A DNA stretch of 44,019 nt. Origin: Parasutterella muris. Lineage in GTDB: Bacteria > Pseudomonadota > Gammaproteobacteria > Burkholderiales > Burkholderiaceae_F. The stretch is from assembly GCF_009767915.1 (NCBI RefSeq), contig NZ_WSRP01000024.1, forward strand, positions 1 to 44,019, written 5' to 3'. Positions 1 to 8,532 of the stretch are shown here, piece after piece. How positions within the stretch are numbered: the first letter of the stretch is position 1; every line of letters starts with the position of its first letter. Position numbers and translations under genes: made by a program. Under the pieces are notes generated by a model that did no database searches, was not told the origin of the DNA, and saw only the letters and a program-made list of their open reading frames with translations.

Positions 1-1
1 T

Positions 2-436
2 GAGTGGCTCAAAAAGCTGCTCGAACTCGATGGGGGCGTCTTTGTGGACACGCCCGCAATTGTACGAAACCTGCATGTATGTGCGGGTGTTCGTCAATTG
101 CTAGAAATGGGAGCACGCTCCCATGAAACCTCGCACGTGAGTGCGAGGTAGTTCATTAAGCGAAGCAACGATATTCTGCTGAAAGTCAATGTCGTTAAAT
201 CAGCCGCCTCTCAGCAGGAAAAAGAAGAAGCAAAGAAAGTCTTTACCGACTCTGTGATGGTCGCCTGGGCGGTGGGTATCTTCAAGCAAAGTTTATGTAC
301 CGTCGATGATCCGCTTGCTTCTTCTTGGCGCGGACTGGTGGATTCAGGTGTGACCGTTCGCTACCACCTTTACGCTGACGGCAATTACCTGATCGACGGA
401 GACATCTCCAAAGGTATGACCTGCTACACGAAATAG
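2..436 (+). pseudogene. Interrupted hypothetical gene, 3' part (5' end outside window)
   Basis: One reading frame (frame 2) is open from the window edge, reads EWLKKLLELDGGVFVDTPAI, hits a TAG at 149-151, then continues in the same frame to the TAA-type stop at 436 (about 95 residues, ending in YLIDGDISKGMTCYTK). The two open halves flank the hairpin cluster at about 55-157, and the stop lies inside that cluster. The simplest reading is that one gene was interrupted by a short insertion whose length keeps the frame. I do not recognise the protein. The downstream half has no convincing ribosome binding site of its own. It could instead be two unrelated fragments. Confidence 0.45.
55..157 (+). 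mobile_element. Short hairpin-rich element resembling IS200/IS605-family ends (no transposase)
   Basis: Three stem-loops lie in 80 bp. The first is CCTGCAT/GTGCGGG (70-87, with G-T wobbles). The second is perfect, ATGGGAGC/GCTCCCAT (107-124). The third is perfect, CCTCGCAC/GTGCGAGG (129-148). The first and third share the layout GAAACC-hairpin-(T/TA)GTTC, so they look like two versions of one end. The third hairpin followed by TAGTTCAT matches the general form of right ends of IS200/IS605-family (TnpB-type) elements, which are single-strand hairpins cut just past such a motif. No transposase is present, so a palindrome-associated non-autonomous element is the best guess. Borders are approximate. 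Confidence 0.45.
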
Positions 437-457
437 CGGCGCGCAGTGTTTTAGGCA

Positions 458-484
458 CAAAAAGAGGCCGGAACAAGTCCGGCC
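458..484 (-). terminator. Rho-independent terminator of the C69 dipeptidase gene
   Basis: Perfect stem GGCCGGA/TCCGGCC (466-472 with 478-484, 5-nt loop). On the minus strand it is followed by CTCTTTTTG. It lies about 40 bp past the stop of the minus-strand dipeptidase gene. Confidence 0.75.
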
Positions 485-524
485 CAAAGGAGAAGAGATC
501 AATTAATCTCTGAACGAATCGTCT

Positions 525-2315
525 TTACTTAATGACCTTGATCGTGTCGAAGCCGGCAATCTTCTTGCCGTTGGCCTTGGCGTAAACATAGACGTCCTGG
601 GTCACTTCGGGAACACAGTACTTAGCGGCCTGTTTTCCTGAGAATGTAATGACAGCGTCGGGGATACCGTCTCCATTGACATCCTTCATCGCCACGGACT
701 GGGCGGTTGCGGGATCAGGAATGATCTCGACATCTTCTGTCGGATGAGCCGGCTGAATTCTCACGCTCTTTGCATCGATCTTTGAAGCGTCAAATGTCTT
801 GCTTCCGAGAATTGCGACTTTCGCGGCTTTGTCATTGCCCTGACTGATGGATTCTTCCAGGAATAGAACATTGGTCTTCGGAAGTGCGTCCTTCGCTTTT
901 GCGACAAGGTTTGCACCTTGTTGGTACGCGTTAACGTTAAACGCATGCAGCACATTAAGCGCTTTTTCTGTTCCGCCGACTTTTTCTGCCAGTGCGGCTT
1001 GCTGTTCCACAGACTTGCGGCCTTTATCCCAGTCCTTTTCCTGCGCGCTGATCATTTTTGCGAGCTTCTTGTGACCGTCCAGATAGTCCGACAGAGCTTG
1101 GTTGGTCAGGAAGGTGTAAAGCGGCAGTTCCGGTTTGTAGTCAAAGCTGGAAGCTTTGGCGTGGAACTGCTGTCTTGTCGCTTCATCAGGCGTCATGAAT
1201 GACTGCGCGGCAGAGGGTTTGGCAAGCGGATAGAACGGAATATAAGGATTTTCGCTCGGCATGCCGGATGTTCTCCAGCCGATCGTATAGTTCTTGTTAG
1301 GAACCATTTCGTAGACGACGGATTCAAAGGTTCCGGGATTGCAGATGTCGTTAATGCTCTGATGGAAGAATCCGTTATCGCGTTTTTCGTGAGCATAATG
1401 ACTGCGAAGGATGTTCTTGACGTCTTCAACCGTAAGCTTCTTGGAAGGCGTGATGGAGTACGGGAAGTCGTTCGGATTTTGGATTTCTTTGCCGGTGAGA
1501 TATTTCCATCCGGTCTGAGAGCGGTCTTTGATCCAGTCTGCATCTCTTCTTGCGTCTGTCTGATAGGCTTCGCGGAAGTTGAAGTCGCTGTAGTCGCCTT
1601 CTTTTTTCGGTTTGTAGGTGCCCATCTTGATTGCATGTTCGATAAGGTCGGGAGAGGCGATGACGTCAGGAGCGTTTACGTCAACCGGGCCGAGGGTGTA
1701 GGCGTTGGCGATATACAGCACTTCGTTGTCGCCGATCTTCTTGGCAAGATATCTGCCTCCGCGGATAAGATTTAACTGCCATGCTTCATCTTTATCGGCG
1801 ATTGTGTACACACGGCCGGCAGCGCGATAGCCGTATTTTTTGACTAAGTCAATGGCGATGTTGACGCCGTCGCGAGCATTCTTTGCTCTCTCGGCAACGA
1901 TTCTTCTAATGGCGTATCCGACGCCGCCGTCCTTGACCGCTTCGTCTTTGTCGTAGGTGTCATAGCTCTGGTTTGAAGCAAGCGAGACACCGTTTTCATT
2001 GACAAAGCCGTCAGAATACGAGTAACCGGCAGGATGAAGCGTCTGACTCCAGTAGTATCCGTAGGTGTGCGGAACCTGCGGAATCTTAGCGGCGTCCGGT
2101 TCATATTCGATGACCTCTCCGGCAGGATGGTCGGCTGCAGGAACCCAGTACTGGGATGTGATGATGCGGCTATCATTGTCTTCGTTATGGCCGACAAGAA
2201 TGTTTCCGGTGGCCGAAGCGTTTTTGCCGACAACGACGGTTGAACATGCAATAGCGTTGGTTCCTAGAATTAATCCTGCTGCCAGTGCGGCGGCGGTAAG
2301 TGCAAACTTGGTCAT
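525..2315 (-). CDS. Exported dipeptidase, peptidase family C69 (PepD-type)
   Basis: This 596-residue protein has a clear signal peptide (residues 1-23, hydrophobic LTAAALAAGLILG, ending AIA) directly before Cys24. The sequence CSTVVVGKNAS is the typical mature start of the C69/U34 family, in which a new N-terminal cysteine becomes the catalytic nucleophile. The motif VGHNED follows at about residues 42-47. The family cleaves dipeptides, so a periplasmic role in using short peptides is likely. The C-terminal 80 residues include DVNGDGIPDAVITF (from residue 545), a calcium-binding-loop-like motif outside the catalytic core. AAGGAG lies 7-8 nt before the ATG. The gene is divergent from the LysR-type gene at 2483 (167 bp between them), a candidate regulator. 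Confidence 0.88.
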   Translation of the reverse strand: MTKFALTAAALAAGLILGTNAIACSTVVVGKNASATGNILVGHNEDNDSRIITSQYWVPAADHPAGEVIEYEPDAAKIPQVPHTYGYYWSQTLHPAGYSYSDGFVNENGVSLASNQSYDTYDKDEAVKDGGVGYAIRRIVAERAKNARDGVNIAIDLVKKYGYRAAGRVYTIADKDEAWQLNLIRGGRYLAKKIGDNEVLYIANAYTLGPVDVNAPDVIASPDLIEHAIKMGTYKPKKEGDYSDFNFREAYQTDARRDADWIKDRSQTGWKYLTGKEIQNPNDFPYSITPSKKLTVEDVKNILRSHYAHEKRDNGFFHQSINDICNPGTFESVVYEMVPNKNYTIGWRTSGMPSENPYIPFYPLAKPSAAQSFMTPDEATRQQFHAKASSFDYKPELPLYTFLTNQALSDYLDGHKKLAKMISAQEKDWDKGRKSVEQQAALAEKVGGTEKALNVLHAFNVNAYQQGANLVAKAKDALPKTNVLFLEESISQGNDKAAKVAILGSKTFDASKIDAKSVRIQPAHPTEDVEIIPDPATAQSVAMKDVNGDGIPDAVITFSGKQAAKYCVPEVTQDVYVYAKANGKKIAGFDTIKVIK

Positions 2316-2482
2316 AGCTGCTCCTTAAAGTTTTGGAAGAGGTCTGAGTGCGTAAAAAGGACGTTTAATCAGCCTTTAGGCTTTGGTTCAGACGGACAGG
2401 ATTTACTTTATTATGTGAGGAAAAATCGACCAATTGCTCAGGAAAACCCTGGGTTTACCACTATATCGCGAGGAAAAAGAAA

Positions 2483-3430
2483 TTGGCCTCAAATTTTGAT
2501 TTGGAGAACTTAAAGGACTGGGAGCTCTTAATGCGGGTTGCTTCCAACGGCTCTATGAATCAAACTGCCGCAGAGCTTGATTTAAGCATCGCGACCGTGA
2601 GTCAGAAAATCAAAGATATTGAGGCGGTTCTCGGGTATCCGATTTTCGCACGCACTACAAAGAAAACTCGTTTGACACCGGAAGGCGTACAGCTTTTGGC
2701 GGCTGCAAAAAATCCTTTGGATTCTTTCAAATCTTTCGTTTCGGATATTCACAGCGCAGACAGAATGAAAAAAATCCACATCGCCTGCTCAATATCCAAT
2801 TCGATTTCGAGATTCTTTTTTCGTCTGTGCGCAGAATTTAAAAAGGCGCATCCGGAAGTGGAGTTTGAGCTGATTGACAACCAATATTCTTTGAGAGACA
2901 GGCTTAAACCCGCGGATGTGTCGATTTTTGCGAACCTTTCGCAAAACGAAAGATCCAATACCGTATTGCTCGGAAAAGAACCTACGATAATTTGCGCTCC
3001 TGCATCAATCGCCGATAAATATAGCGGCGGCCTGACTCTTCAGGATCTTTCCAAAGAAATGGTTTTGCTTTGTTCTAACTGGACTTGTCCGTCTCCGTTT
3101 CTTTTTGACAGCAGAAGCGGCAAAACCTATCCGCTGCCGGAGTCAGACCGAATGTATTTCATCAGTTCTGAGACAGTGTTGGAGGCGGTTACAGAAAAGC
3201 TCGGCGTCGCATGGGCTCTCCCTTACATAATGACGGAAATGTATTTGGCCGAAGGTGAAATTGTCAGAGTTCTTCCCGACTTAGAAGGTCCTTCCGTTAA
3301 TTACTTCATGGGTGTTGAGGCAATGATTACGGAGCCGATTGTTTCCTGTTTCATTGAATATGCAGCCTCCGAGCTGAGGAAGCGATTGGCGGTATTCCAA
3401 ACATCTTCTCCTTCCTACGCGCTCTACTAA
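2483..3430 (+). CDS. LysR-family transcriptional regulator
   Basis: This 315-residue protein has an N-terminal winged helix-turn-helix (about residues 10-70) with the usual LysR pattern: SMNQTAAELDLSIATVSQKI, then LEAVLG-type turn, FxRTTKKTRLTPEG. A substrate-binding-like domain fills the rest. The chosen start is TTG, with GAGG 11 nt upstream; no nearby ATG gives a full helix-turn-helix. It is divergent from the exported dipeptidase gene, the classical arrangement for a LysR regulator and its target. The ligand cannot be told from sequence. Confidence 0.85.
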   Translation: MASNFDLENLKDWELLMRVASNGSMNQTAAELDLSIATVSQKIKDIEAVLGYPIFARTTKKTRLTPEGVQLLAAAKNPLDSFKSFVSDIHSADRMKKIHIACSISNSISRFFFRLCAEFKKAHPEVEFELIDNQYSLRDRLKPADVSIFANLSQNERSNTVLLGKEPTIICAPASIADKYSGGLTLQDLSKEMVLLCSNWTCPSPFLFDSRSGKTYPLPESDRMYFISSETVLEAVTEKLGVAWALPYIMTEMYLAEGEIVRVLPDLEGPSVNYFMGVEAMITEPIVSCFIEYAASELRKRLAVFQTSSPSYALY

Positions 3431-3445
3431 GAGTCCGCAAGTGAT

Positions 3446-3474
3446 CCTGTCTGCATGGCTTCGGCACAGACAGG
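3446..3474 (+). terminator. Terminator-like hairpin after the LysR gene
   Basis: Perfect 8-bp arms CCTGTCTG/CAGACAGG with a 13-nt loop lie 16 bp past the stop of the LysR gene. There is no T run after it, so it may be a 3'-end stabilising hairpin instead of an intrinsic terminator. Confidence 0.4.
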
Positions 3475-3509
3475 GTGTGCATAACATGAATTGATTGCGG
3501 CTGCTTCTA

Positions 3510-6035
3510 TCAGATCGAAGAGTTCACCTCTTTTGGATTGGCGGCTAGAACTTCCTTCAAATATCGTCCCGTCAGACTCTTCGGATTATTCGCGATACAT
3601 TCCGGCGTGCCTTCAGCGACAATCTCTCCGCCTTCACTGCCGCCGCCCGGCCCCATGTCTATGACATAGTCGGCGTTCGCGATTAAATCTAAATCGTGCT
3701 CAATGACAATAATCGTGGCGCCGTGCGCTATGAGCTGATCAAAGACTTGAATCAGCTTGCGCACGTCAAGCGGATGCAGCCCGATGGTCGGTTCGTCAAA
3801 CACAAAAACACTGCTGGACTGAGGAGTGTTCATTTCCGACGAAAGCTTCAGCCGCTGTGCTTCCCCGCCCGAAAGCGCCGGAGTCGCCTCACCCAGCGTC
3901 AGATAGCCGATGCCGAGCGTGTTGAGAATATCCAGCTGCTGCTCAATCTTCTTCTCTCCTTTGAGTACCGTTGAGGCGTCCTCCGCGGTGAGTGACAGAA
4001 TGTCCGGAAGAGAAATACCGTCGCCCTTGCTGTCTTTGCCCTTCCACTTAATGTCATAGGCGTGTTTGGCGTAGCGTGATCCGCCGCATGTCGGGCATGT
4101 GATGCTGATGTCCGGCAGAAATTGCACGTCTAATGAAATTGAGCCGGTGCCGTCACACGTGGGACAGCGAAGACTGCCGGTGTTGTACGAGAAATCGCTT
4201 GCGGAGAGTTTCTCCTTTTTAGCGTCCTCCGTCTTCGCAAAAAGTTTGCGCAGGTCGTCAAAGACGCCGTCATAAGTTGCAACCGTAGACCGCACATTGG
4301 CGCCGATCGGCTTTGAGTCAATGATGTCAGCGGAAGTTACGCCTTCTGCGTCCGCACTGACGACATGTTCCGGAAGCTGCTCTTTATGGATGACGGCCTG
4401 CAGAGCGGGAACCAAGCACTCCAGCACAAGAGAGGTTTTGCCTGCGCCCGAGACTCCGGTCACGACGGTGAGCCGCCCCTTGGGGAAAGAGGCGTCCAGG
4501 GCGTGCATCGTATAAAAGGGCTTGGTCTTGATGCGGATCCTGCCAAGATCAAACATATGCTTTTCATCAGCGCGCTTACGCACAATGATCTGAGCTTTAT
4601 CGGCAAGGAACGGCCCGATCAGAGAGGCGGGATTGCTTTCTGCCTGAAGAGGCGTTCCCTGCGTGATAATTCGGCCGCCTTTTTCGCCTGCGCCGGGGCC
4701 GATCTCAATCAGCTGATCCGCAAGCCTCAGAATGCGTGTGTCATGGTCGACCATGACGACGGAATTTTTTCGTTCGACGAGCTCACGAATAATATGCATC
4801 AGACCGTCTACATTGTACGGATGCAGACCAATTGAAGGCTCGTCCAGAACGTAAAGCACGCCCGTGGTTTCGCTCCTGACTGCTCTGGCGATCTGAACGC
4901 GCTGCAGCTCTCCGTTGGAGAGCGTGGCGCCGGCTCGATCGAGCGTCAGATAAGAAAGTCCGAGGTCGACGAGACGCTGGCCTGTCCTTTGAAATTCTTT
5001 GACAATGCTCTCGGCCATATCGGTCATTTCCTCCGGCAGCGCTGTCGGAATCTCAAGCGTAAGCTTCATGAGTTCTCCGAGCGTGTGCTCACTCATCTCG
5101 GCAATGTTCTGTCCCATCAGCTTGGAGGAAAGCGCTTTCTCGTTTAATCGAGTCCCGTGGCAGCATGGGCAGGGTCCTCTCGTCAGAAAGCGTTCAACCC
5201 GCTTCATGCCTTTTTCATCCTTTACCTTGGACAGCGCGTTTTCGACCGAATTAACAGCGCTGAAGTAGGTGAAGTCAAGCGGTATGACTTGACCGTTTTT
5301 ATCCTTGTAGAGAATGTGTTTTTTAACGGCAGGGCCGTCGTAAACAATCTGTTTTTCTTTCTCTGTCAGATCCTTAAACGGAATATCGGTGCGCACGCCC
5401 ATTTCTCTGCAGACGTTCGTCATCAGAGACCACATGAGTGTTCCCCAAGGTTTAACCGCCCCCTGATCAATGGAGAGCGATTCGTCCGGCACGAGACTTG
5501 CCCGGTTAACCGTCAGAGCAATACCGGTTCCGCCGCACCTCTGGCACGCGCCGCTGCTGTTGAAAGAAAAGTCTTCAGCGCTCGGGCCGTAAAACTCTTC
5601 GCCGCAGACCGGACATTTCAGCTTGCGGCCGAATGCTACGTTCATACTCGGCGGTACATAGTGCCCGTTAGGGCAGCGGTGCGATCCGAGACGGGAATAC
5701 ATCAGACGAATACTGTTAAGCAGTTCTGTGAGCGTGCCGAACGTGCTTCGAATGTCCGGTGTCGTCGGTCTCTGATGCAGCGCCAGCGCGGCCGGGATGT
5801 TCTGCACGGAGTCCGCTTTGGCTTCCTGAGCCTGCGTTAGTCTGCGCCGCGTATAAGCGGAAAGCGCTTCAAGGTAGCGCCGCGAGCCTTCTGCGTAAAG
5901 CACACCGAGCGCTAGCGAGGATTTGCCCGAGCCGGAAAGGCCCGAGATCGCCACGAGCTGATTGAGCGGAATATCCGCGTCCAAATTTTTTAAATTGTAA
6001 ACATGAGCCCCGCGCACAAGAATGCGGTCCTTCAT
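3510..6035 (-). CDS. UvrA-like excinuclease ATPase (short form)
   Basis: This 841-residue protein has two ABC ATPase modules. Walker A motifs are GLSGSGKSS (32-40) and GVSGAGKTS (528-536). Signatures are LSNGELQRVQIARA (373-386) and LSGGEAQRLKL (722-732). Walker B segments are LYVLDEPSIGLHP (395-407) and FVFDEPTIGLHP near residue 750. CxxC zinc pairs sit at 142/145, 165/168, 625/628 and 648/651. These features are those of UvrA, the damage-recognition subunit of nucleotide excision repair. UvrA is usually about 940 residues; here the stretch after the first Walker A is compact. Shortened UvrA paralogues are known in repair and drug-resistance contexts, and a separate full-length uvrA may exist elsewhere. 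No uvrB or uvrC is nearby. The start lacks a strong ribosome binding site. Confidence 0.85.
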   Translation of the reverse strand: MKDRILVRGAHVYNLKNLDADIPLNQLVAISGLSGSGKSSLALGVLYAEGSRRYLEALSAYTRRRLTQAQEAKADSVQNIPAALALHQRPTTPDIRSTFGTLTELLNSIRLMYSRLGSHRCPNGHYVPPSMNVAFGRKLKCPVCGEEFYGPSAEDFSFNSSGACQRCGGTGIALTVNRASLVPDESLSIDQGAVKPWGTLMWSLMTNVCREMGVRTDIPFKDLTEKEKQIVYDGPAVKKHILYKDKNGQVIPLDFTYFSAVNSVENALSKVKDEKGMKRVERFLTRGPCPCCHGTRLNEKALSSKLMGQNIAEMSEHTLGELMKLTLEIPTALPEEMTDMAESIVKEFQRTGQRLVDLGLSYLTLDRAGATLSNGELQRVQIARAVRSETTGVLYVLDEPSIGLHPYNVDGLMHIIRELVERKNSVVMVDHDTRILRLADQLIEIGPGAGEKGGRIITQGTPLQAESNPASLIGPFLADKAQIIVRKRADEKHMFDLGRIRIKTKPFYTMHALDASFPKGRLTVVTGVSGAGKTSLVLECLVPALQAVIHKEQLPEHVVSADAEGVTSADIIDSKPIGANVRSTVATYDGVFDDLRKLFAKTEDAKKEKLSASDFSYNTGSLRCPTCDGTGSISLDVQFLPDISITCPTCGGSRYAKHAYDIKWKGKDSKGDGISLPDILSLTAEDASTVLKGEKKIEQQLDILNTLGIGYLTLGEATPALSGGEAQRLKLSSEMNTPQSSSVFVFDEPTIGLHPLDVRKLIQVFDQLIAHGATIIVIEHDLDLIANADYVIDMGPGGGSEGGEIVAEGTPECIANNPKSLTGRYLKEVLAANPKEVNSSI

Positions 6036-6208
6036 TTTTCTATTCCGGAGGTAATTCGGTATTTGTGCAAAGATAAACTCATCAGGACCGGAAAATAAGA
6101 TCAGTGCTTAAAAAGAGAAAGATGAAGGTGCTCGGAGTTTTAATTGTCTTTGCAGGTTTTTCTCCCTCATCAGAATATCTTGAAGCAATTCCTGACGATC
6201 CTTAACTT

Positions 6209-6214
6209 TATAAT
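6209..6214 (+). promoter_or_regulatory. Candidate -10 box (TATAAT) upstream of sbcB
   Basis: An exact TATAAT lies 33 bp before the sbcB start in an otherwise AT-rich gap. No well-spaced -35 is visible (TTGAAG at 6180-6185 is 23 bp away), so the promoter call is weak. Confidence 0.35.
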
Positions 6215-6246
6215 CAGGAATCAGTTTTTTTCGATCGGACCGCCGG

Positions 6247-7740
6247 ATGACTCAGCAAGCAGAAAACAACACAACATATTTATGGTTTGACTACGAAACA
6301 TTCGGGGCAAACGCTATCAAGGACCGACCGGCTCAGTTCGGCGCTGTTCGCACGGATGCTTCGTTCAATGTGCTCGGACGACCGATCATTCTCTATTCCC
6401 AGCTTGCGGACGATTACCTTCCGTCAGCCGGCGCTTCTCTGATTACCGGGATCACGCCGATGACGCTGCTCGAAGAAGAAAACGTCATGACGGAGTCTGA
6501 TTTCGCGGAATCCATCTATCAGCAGATGATAAAACCGGGCACGATTTCGATCGGTTTTAATTCCATCAGCTTTGATGACACCGTCACGCGCTTTCTCTTT
6601 TGGCGCAACCTGATTCCGCCTTATACCCGGGAAAAAGGAGAGGGCAGAGGAAGGTTCGATCTGTTTCCTTTTATCAAGGCGCTCTACGCCTTTTATCCGG
6701 ACACGCTCAATTGGCCTAAGAGAGAAGACGGTTTTGTCAGTATGAAACTTGAAAACCTTTCGAAGGCAAACGGACTCTCGCACGAACACGCGCACGACGC
6801 TTCGTCTGACGCCTATGCGACGATGTTGCTCGCAAAACTGATTTGTCAGAAAAAGCCCAAGATTTGGGAATACGCGCTCACGATCAGCCGCGCTGAGAAT
6901 TTGGTCAAGCTGATGAGCGAGCAGGCACCGCTTCTCTATGTTGATCCTTTCAGGACTCATGAACGCAGCCGCGGCCTTCGTCCGGTCTTCCCGCTGATGG
7001 AGAGCCCGAGCATCAAAGGAACTTGGGTATGCTGGGACTTAAACGCCGATCCTAGTGCGATGATGACCATTAGCGCCGAAGATATGAAAACGCGCCTCTT
7101 CGTTAAAGCCGAAGGTCGGGAAAAAGGCGTTGAGCCGCTTCCCTTTGTCATGATCAATCTAAAAAAACAGCCCTTCCTCGTCAGAGGTATCGGCTGGGTG
7201 GATAAAAACGGTAAAGGACTTTTCGAACACGATGCCGCTTATTTCCTCGCCAATGCGCAGAAGATTCGGGAGATGAAGGATCGGATTCCGGCGCTCAACA
7301 GCCTTTTTGCGGAACTCGCGGAAAAGGATAGTCAGCGCTTCGATAATCAGGTTGTGATCCCCGAAGAGCATCTCTACTTTAATAATTTCCCCTTCAGCGA
7401 CCGCGATAAAATGACCAATTTCCGCAAGCTGAGCCCGATGGAAATGGCGGAGCGGCTTCCCACGATCGGCTATACCAAGGACGAACTTATACGTCTCACG
7501 CTTTATTTCATGGCAAGAAACTGGCCTGAGGAAACGCTGGAGCCCGACACAGAGGCGCAGTGGAGAAAATATAAGATGCAGAAGCTTGTCAACGGTTACG
7601 GCGGCTCTCGCACCTTTGAAGAGTTTTTCAGCGAAATCGACGAACTTGAGAAACAGTACGCGGATGATGAAGCTAAGCTTCAGATTCTCGAAGAAGTTCG
7701 CGAATATGGTGAAAATCTTTTAGCCGATTATCAAGGTTAA
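6247..7740 (+). CDS. sbcB: Exodeoxyribonuclease I
   Basis: This 497-residue protein is a DEDD-type 3'-5' exonuclease acting on single-stranded DNA. Visible catalytic motifs are FDYETFG (Asp15, Glu17), GFNSISFDD (Asp110/111) and HAHDASSDA (His183, Asp188), in the order and spacing of E. coli ExoI. The C-terminal half carries the SH3-like and helical region typical of ExoI, and overall length matches (E. coli 475). ExoI works in mismatch repair and recombination. It is 6 bp upstream of lgt, so the two are probably co-transcribed. Confidence 0.93.
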   Translation: MTQQAENNTTYLWFDYETFGANAIKDRPAQFGAVRTDASFNVLGRPIILYSQLADDYLPSAGASLITGITPMTLLEEENVMTESDFAESIYQQMIKPGTISIGFNSISFDDTVTRFLFWRNLIPPYTREKGEGRGRFDLFPFIKALYAFYPDTLNWPKREDGFVSMKLENLSKANGLSHEHAHDASSDAYATMLLAKLICQKKPKIWEYALTISRAENLVKLMSEQAPLLYVDPFRTHERSRGLRPVFPLMESPSIKGTWVCWDLNADPSAMMTISAEDMKTRLFVKAEGREKGVEPLPFVMINLKKQPFLVRGIGWVDKNGKGLFEHDAAYFLANAQKIREMKDRIPALNSLFAELAEKDSQRFDNQVVIPEEHLYFNNFPFSDRDKMTNFRKLSPMEMAERLPTIGYTKDELIRLTLYFMARNWPEETLEPDTEAQWRKYKMQKLVNGYGGSRTFEEFFSEIDELEKQYADDEAKLQILEEVREYGENLLADYQG

Positions 7741-7746
7741 TTCGTT

Positions 7747-8532
7747 ATGCTCATTCATCCGGAGTTTGACCCGATCGCCGTCCGCATGGGACCGGTGGCA
7801 ATTCATTGGTACGGCCTGATGTATCTCATCGGCTTCGGCCTTTTCTATCTGTTGGGGATGTTCCGATGCAGACAGGACTGGCGCGGGATCAGCCGCACCA
7901 ATCTCGACGATCTGCTGTTCTACGGGATGATCGGCGTGATTCTCGGCGGCCGCCTGGGCTTTGTCTGCTTCTATCAGCCGGAATATTACTTCTCGCATCC
8001 GCTTGCGATCTTTGAAGTTTGGAACGGGGGTATGAGCGCGCACGGCGGATTTATCGGCGTGATCCTGGCGCTTTTATATTTTGCCTGGAGCAACCATAAG
8101 TCTGTTCTGACAGTCGGTGATTTTGTCGCGCCGCTGGTTCCGCTCGGATTTTTCTTCGGCCGTCTGGGCAACTTTATTAATGGTGAGCTCTGGGGAAGAG
8201 CGGCGTCAGCGGATTTGCCCTGGGCAATGATTTTTCCGCAGGCCGGAGACGGTATCGCGCGCCATCCTTCTCAGCTCTATGAAGCGACGCTTGAAGGCTT
8301 GGTGCTGTTTTTAGTCGTTTGGATTTACTCGGTTAAGCCGAGACCGGCAGGCGCGGTCTCGGGACTTTTCCTTATGGGTTACGGGCTGGCGCGATTTATC
8401 GTTGAGTTCTTCCGGGAGCCGGACAGCTACCTCGGCCTCCAGCTCTTTGACTTATCGCGCGGACAGTGGCTTTCCATCCCGATGATTCTCTTCGGCTTGG
8501 GCCTCTATATCTGGGCCCAAAGAAGAAATTAA
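7747..8532 (+). CDS. lgt: Prolipoprotein diacylglyceryl transferase
   Basis: This 261-residue inner-membrane enzyme moves diacylglycerol from phosphatidylglycerol to the lipobox cysteine of prolipoproteins, the first step of lipoprotein maturation. About seven hydrophobic segments are visible. Diagnostic motifs include NGGMSAHGG (His99), the Lgt signature [14 protein letters not shown] (138-151) and HPSQLYEA (173-180). The start ATG follows sbcB by 6 bp. The stop overlaps the convergent reductase gene stop by 4 bp. Likely substrates in this window include BamE and the lipoprotein hydrolase at 23579. Confidence 0.95.
   Translation: MLIHPEFDPIAVRMGPVAIHWYGLMYLIGFGLFYLLGMFRCRQDWRGISRTNLDDLLFYGMIGVILGGRLGFVCFYQPEYYFSHPLAIFEVWNGGMSAHGGFIGVILALLYFAWSNHKSVLTVGDFVAPLVPLGFFFGRLGNFINGELWGRAASADLPWAMIFPQAGDGIARHPSQLYEATLEGLVLFLVVWIYSVKPRPAGAVSGLFLMGYGLARFIVEFFREPDSYLGLQLFDLSRGQWLSIPMILFGLGLYIWAQRRN

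Noticed and set aside
62-148. CRISPR repeats, suggested by two GAAACC-hairpin units
   Set aside because: Only two imperfect copies, no regular spacers and no cas gene; the IS end-like reading fits better.
5157-5840. A 227-residue frame antisense to the UvrA-like gene
   Set aside because: Fully inside a well-supported gene on the other strand, with no recognisable motif.
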